From Kaistella chaponensis (GTDB lineage Bacteria; Bacteroidota; Bacteroidia; Flavobacteriales; Weeksellaceae): DNA of 64,000 bases. The stretch spans positions 174,659 through 238,658 of the forward strand of contig NZ_FTOI01000005.1 in the NCBI RefSeq assembly GCF_900156725.1. The letters are read 5' to 3'. Shown here piece by piece: positions 61,251-64,000 of this stretch (positions are counted from its first letter, which is position 1; the number at the start of each line of letters is the position of its first letter). The notes beneath the pieces were generated by a model. The model was given only the letters and a program-made list of their open reading frames with translations. It had not been told where the DNA came from and did not search any database. The position numbers and the translations under genes are program-made.

Positions 61251-61310
61251 CCGTTCAACGGGCTTTCATTGTTGGCTTTTCAAGCCCAACGAAAGCATAG
61301 TTATTAGCGG
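61251..61310 (-). other. attC-like palindrome A
   Basis: Imperfect hairpin: arms GCTTTC (262-267) / GAAAGC (291-296) and GTTGGCTT (271-278) / AAGCCCAAC (282-290), with unpaired bases on one side only. It is flanked by AACG on the left and GTTATTAGC on the right. It begins 12 nt after the stop of the SUKH gene in the minus direction, where a cassette's recombination site would be. Confidence 0.5.
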
Positions 61311-61321
61311 ATAGCCCATTT

Positions 61322-61819
61322 TCACTTTTCTGTTCCGTCAAAATTATATTCTCCAAGAGTCCATTCAATCATTACTTCGTTAATCCATTCAACAAAGTTT
61401 TTATTACAAGTTTCTACTTCGGATATGTTTTTATAATTGTAATCGTGTTGCCAAAATACAATTGGACATATTTCATTTTCAATTCGAGATAAATCTATAC
61501 AATAATGATTTCCATATCCATCAGGTGAAAATGGTAAAAAATATTTTGGCATAGGATTACCGACTTCATTATGTTCAAAATCATATATTTCATCAAGTGA
61601 AGAATTCAAAAACTCTTTTCCAATTCCATATACTTCTGTTACACTTAAAGAAAAACCATTATTTTTTTTAATAAAATATTTAAAATCCTTTGGCAGTTTA
61701 TATTCAATTTTATTTTCAAAATCTTCAATTCGAGAGTCAATTATTGGACTTTCTAAATTCAAAATTGAATTTGAAAATTTTAATAATTCTTCGTATGTAT
61801 TTAGGATTTTGTCTTCCAT
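61322..61819 (-). CDS. SMI1/KNR4 (SUKH-1) family protein, immunity-like
   Basis: 165 aa from the ATG at 61819; the frame continues to 61909 but that part lies inside palindrome B. SUKH features are visible: SRIEDFENKIEYKLPKDFKYFIKKNNG near the start, YFLPFSPDGYGNHYCIDLS in the middle and FWQHD followed by an acidic stretch. Many SUKH proteins protect against polymorphic or contact-dependent toxins; others have housekeeping roles. No toxin gene is adjacent. It is the only gene between two attC-like sites and is AT-rich relative to the chromosome genes. Confidence 0.85.
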   Translation of the reverse strand: MEDKILNTYEELLKFSNSILNLESPIIDSRIEDFENKIEYKLPKDFKYFIKKNNGFSLSVTEVYGIGKEFLNSSLDEIYDFEHNEVGNPMPKYFLPFSPDGYGNHYCIDLSRIENEICPIVFWQHDYNYKNISEVETCNKNFVEWINEVMIEWTLGEYNFDGTEK

Positions 61820-61833
61820 TTCGTTTTGGGTTT

Positions 61834-62028
61834 CCGCTAACGGAAAAAGTATTTGCGAAGGGCGGGCTAAAATTGGACTGAAAAGTTCAATTTCGACCGA
61901 ACGAAGCAAATTGCTTTTTCAGATTACCAAATTACAAAAAAGTAATATGAAAAGCGCATTGCGACTAAATGCATCGGGTCTTTCTATTATATATTCAACC
62001 CCGCCTTTTGCAAATATTATGTTAGCGG
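61834..62028 (-). other. attC-like palindrome B (long form)
   Basis: Outer cores CCGCTAACGG (61834-61843) and GTTAGCGG (62021-62028) are complementary. Inner arms TATTTGCGAAGGGCGGG (61850-61866) and CCCCGCCTTTTGCAAATA (61999-62016) pair at 15 of 17 bases. The 132-nt centre is unpaired or weakly structured. It lies between the SUKH gene and the lipoprotein gene and has no coding frame of its own. Confidence 0.55.
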
Positions 62029-62053
62029 TTCGTTGTTTTTTATTTTTTTATGT

Positions 62054-62572
62054 TTACTTGCTTACCAACTGTGCTTCATCTAAAGGCTCACTTGTTTTTC
62101 TAAAGGTATAATCTCCCAAACTTGCACCTCCAGAGCAAAACCAATGCAGGGTAGAAACATCATCAGCTTTACCTTCTCCATCAATCGTTACTTTATTGTC
62201 TTTGAATGTAAACAGTACGGTATTAGCACCATCAGTGGCTTTGTAAACTCCTACGCTTATTTTCGTACCATTACCTTCAAATGAACAGGTGCCTTTTTTC
62301 TTGTCTGCTCTTGCACGAACACTCAAGTGCATGGTACTATCGGTAAGTTTTTTTGCACTCACCACGAGCCAGTCGAAGCCTTCTTTTCTTCTGCTGTATT
62401 CTTCTGTAACATAATCGCCAGAATAGTCAATTACAGATTTAGTAGCTTTTGGCTGTTCTTTTACATCTTCTGTCTTTGTAACAGATTGTTCATTTACATT
62501 AGTTTTTGTAGATTCTTTGCAACTTGCTAATGCTACTGAAATGACTAATGCTAAAATTGTTTGTTTTGTCAT
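62054..62572 (-). CDS. Lipoprotein of unknown function in cassette array
   Basis: 172 aa. A signal peptide with lipobox VALASC (Cys18) is followed by a Thr/Lys/Glu-rich linker (about 20-45) and a beta-rich domain (about 50-165) with SGDYVTEEYSRRKEGFDWLVV, GTCSFEGNGTKISVGVY and DDVSTLHWFCSGGASLGDYTFRK. Two Cys in the domain could form a disulfide. The domain resembles the small calycin-like folds of periplasmic lipoproteins, but no family can be named. It stands alone between palindromes B and C. Confidence 0.8.
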   Translation of the reverse strand: MTKQTILALVISVALASCKESTKTNVNEQSVTKTEDVKEQPKATKSVIDYSGDYVTEEYSRRKEGFDWLVVSAKKLTDSTMHLSVRARADKKKGTCSFEGNGTKISVGVYKATDGANTVLFTFKDNKVTIDGEGKADDVSTLHWFCSGGASLGDYTFRKTSEPLDEAQLVSK

Positions 62573-62619
62573 TTTGTTGTATTATAATTTATTAATTTAT
62601 GTCGTCTTTTTTTACAATG

Positions 62620-62753
62620 ACCGCTAACGGTTGCGTATTGGCGATGGTGCGGCTTTTACGCGAAAACGTTTTTATTATAAACTAATCTTCGGAACATCTA
62701 AAATAGTTAAACTTGCGATTCCTCCGCACTATTGCCAATACGATGTTATCTGG
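62620..62753 (-). other. attC-like palindrome C
   Basis: Outer cores GCTAAC (62623-62628) and GTTATC (62745-62750). The arms CGTATTGGC (62634-62642) / GCCAATACG (62734-62742) pair perfectly and continue as GATGGTGCGG / CCGCACTATT (8 of 10). The core-to-arm distances differ (5 and 2 nt), giving the asymmetric unpaired bases typical of attC. The stop codon of the downstream esterase (62746-62748) lies inside the right core. Confidence 0.58.
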
Positions 62754-63885
62754 CGTTTTTATTTTCAATTAATTCTTTCAGCAAGTTTTCTAGAACTTCA
62801 TTTCCGTTTTGTTGATAGATAATTCCGTGGTCTCCATTTGCTATAGATTCAAAATGCCAATTCCTTGACTTGTTTGTGTTATATATTTTTTCTACATCAT
62901 CAAACTTAAAAACAGAATCATCTTTTGTATGGATTTCATAAAAAGGTTTATCGAAATTGAAATTAATATTTCCAATCTCTAATTTAGGATTAGCAGAAAT
63001 CGCATAAAAACCTGTAAAAATACTTGGTCTTTGAGAAGCAAACCAAAAAGTTGCTGTGCCACCATTTGACATTCCTCCCAAATAAATATTCTTTTTTTCT
63101 ATATTATAAGTAGATTTAACTTGATTCAGAATTTTATAGATGTTCTCAAAAGCCTTATTCTGATTCATCCAGCCAAAATCTTTCTTACCAAATGGATAAA
63201 TAATTATGGAGTTAAAATGGTCTGCAACTTTAAAAATTGGTTCTTGCGTTATTTCAGGTTTATCAAAATTGAAATTTTCTGTTGAGTTAATTCCTCCGTG
63301 TAGATATATAAATGCTTTTATAGGTTTATTAGCATTGTAATTTTTAGGAACATAGACTAAATAAGGAACATTGATATTTTCCGCGCTTGAATAATATAGT
63401 GCAAAACCAGAATCGGCGGTATTAAATTTTGATTTTTTTTGTTGAATAGCATTCTTTGTTATAGTGGAAACCCATTCTTTAGATTTTGCTTCTTCAATTA
63501 ATTTTTTATCTGCAAATTTATTTTGCATTGTGTTGATAATTGAAGCCCATTTTTCTGTGCTTTTTAATTCCTTGAAACTTTCATCTTTTTTAATAAAATC
63601 TATTTCTCCATCTTTTAATCCTAAACCTTTTTCGGCAGCAACATTAAGCCAGTTTAAAGCATCTTCATTTTTTTCACAATTGACAGCAGAAAGAGAAGCA
63701 TAGTAATAGTCGTATATAGAACCTTGATCACTATCTATTAATAAAGGTTTAAATATTTCATAAGCGTTACAAAAATCTTTTTTGCTTACAAATTCTTCTG
63801 CTTTCGCTATTTGTTGTTCATAATTTTGGGCAAACGAGTAACTCACAAGAAAACTTGCTAAAATTGTAAAAATTGTTCTTTTCAT
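62746..63885 (-). CDS. Secreted alpha/beta-hydrolase (esterase/PHB-depolymerase-like) with N-terminal helical repeats
   Basis: 379 aa from the ATG at 63885, which gives a signal peptide (MKRTIFTILASFLVSYSFAQ); the longer frame to 63942 runs into palindrome D. Residues about 25-140 look like tetratricopeptide helices (AKAEEFVSKKDFCNAYEIFKPLL). The hydrolase domain follows with FIYLHGGINSTENF (oxyanion region), nucleophile Ser in YLGGMSNGGTATFW, and a likely catalytic His in NGDHGIIYQ. It may act on extracellular or periplasmic esters. The C-terminal codons and stop overlap palindrome C, so the gene and the site form one unit. Confidence 0.85.
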   Translation of the reverse strand: MKRTIFTILASFLVSYSFAQNYEQQIAKAEEFVSKKDFCNAYEIFKPLLIDSDQGSIYDYYYASLSAVNCEKNEDALNWLNVAAEKGLGLKDGEIDFIKKDESFKELKSTEKWASIINTMQNKFADKKLIEEAKSKEWVSTITKNAIQQKKSKFNTADSGFALYYSSAENINVPYLVYVPKNYNANKPIKAFIYLHGGINSTENFNFDKPEITQEPIFKVADHFNSIIIYPFGKKDFGWMNQNKAFENIYKILNQVKSTYNIEKKNIYLGGMSNGGTATFWFASQRPSIFTGFYAISANPKLEIGNINFNFDKPFYEIHTKDDSVFKFDDVEKIYNTNKSRNWHFESIANGDHGIIYQQNGNEVLENLLKELIENKNAR

Positions 63886-63904
63886 ACTTTGTCTTTTTAA
63901 AATG

Positions 63905-63966
63905 ACAGATAACGCCCGTCGGCTTTGCGAAGTGCGAAGCATTTCGCAAAACCGACAGTTAGGCGA
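63905..63966 (-). other. attC-like palindrome D
   Basis: Cores GATAAC (63908-63913) and GTTAGGC (63958-63964; the second is a perfect GTTRRRY). Stems GTCGG / CCGAC (63918-63922 / 63952-63956) and TTTGCGAA / TTCGCAAA (63924-63931 / 63943-63950) are interrupted by a single C-A mismatch, with a small TGC-GAA-GCA tip. At about 60 bp it has the length and layout of a classical short attC. It lies just upstream of the esterase gene; the array continues beyond the window. Confidence 0.65.
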
Positions 63967-64000
63967 ATGTTTTTGTTTATGCTAATTTACAAAAACAAGT

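Larger units (their letters stand above)
60383..61321. other. 939-bp region without a recognisable gene, start of the accessory region
   Basis: Contains a 21-bp minisatellite (60555-60742), a strong hairpin at its right end (60722-60759) and an attC-like palindrome (61251-61310). Open frames within it (for example 60544-60831 minus, 60909-61106 minus, 60756-60962 plus) are short or are products of the repeat. Between 60760 and 61250 no gene, RNA or mobile element was recognised. Confidence 0.6.

Noticed and set aside
61820..61909. Upstream extension of the SUKH gene
   Set aside because: It lies in palindrome B. The family start fits the ATG at 61819.
1..64000. tRNA, rRNA, insertion sequence or prophage genes
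   Set aside because: Intergenic regions were read on both strands. No cloverleaf, transposase or phage protein could be supported.

Overview
The window looks like chromosome of a low-GC member of the Bacteroidetes, most likely a flavobacterium of the Chryseobacterium/Kaistella type. The evidence is a GldH gliding lipoprotein, a class III glutamine synthetase, TonB-dependent receptors, 2TM-domain/LytS/LytTR signalling genes, Bacteroidetes-type -7 boxes (TAnnTTTG) and the absence of strong Shine-Dalgarno sequences. No tRNA or rRNA gene, insertion sequence, prophage or CRISPR array was recognised. This assignment rests on gene content read by eye, not on a database search.

Layout. 1-8 kb: end of surE, a Prc/Tsp protease, an operon of three small 2TM proteins with a LytS-type kinase that itself carries a 2TM tail, a LytTR response regulator, an RDD membrane protein and mnmA. 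8.5-15.5 kb: a sugar-uptake locus (LacI regulator, SusD-less TonB receptor, GH100-like invertase, uridine-kinase-like P-loop kinase, SLC45/GPH-type MFS transporter) that reads best as a sucrose system. 15.5-19.2 kb: a second TonB receptor with a downstream periplasmic protein, divergent from a Cu/Zn superoxide dismutase. 19.2-26.3 kb: a membrane protein, SelO, and the ricT-gldH-PBP1A run. 26.7-33.5 kb: a FadL-like porin, an SGNH lipoprotein, prs, ribosomal protein L25, a TonB-C protein, tadA and coaX. 33.5-40.8 kb: an M1 peptidase, a DUF6909-type protein, glnN and an NlpC/P60 lipoprotein. 41.1-46.8 kb: the complete elongasome operon mreB-mreC-mreD-mrdA-rodA. 47-51 kb: the haem operon hemA-hemC-hemD-hemE. 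51-60.4 kb: housekeeping and stress genes (GNAT, YdeI-like, META lipoprotein, hflX, glsA, AlkD-like, Ca2+/H+ antiporter, truncated haemoglobin, Kir channel, YkgJ-type, DUF1801, RibD-C). 60.4-64 kb: an accessory stretch with a 21-bp minisatellite and a cassette-like array of single minus-strand genes separated by attC-like imperfect palindromes.

Most notable signals. (1) The promoters of the 2TM/LytS operon and of the second TonB receptor each carry paired 21-bp-period repeats of the type TTCRGTRGAAA. In both, the proximal repeat begins exactly 38 nt before the -7 box, which suggests a LytTR regulon. (2) Four attC-like palindromes with cores near GTTAGC/GCTAAC flank a SUKH immunity-like gene, a lipoprotein and an esterase, with no integrase in view. 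(3) The probable sucrose locus includes an unexplained kinase and has tandem LacI operators. (4) A dispersed ~105-bp hairpin element is present in two copies. (5) A perfect 17-bp palindrome lies in the mreB promoter.
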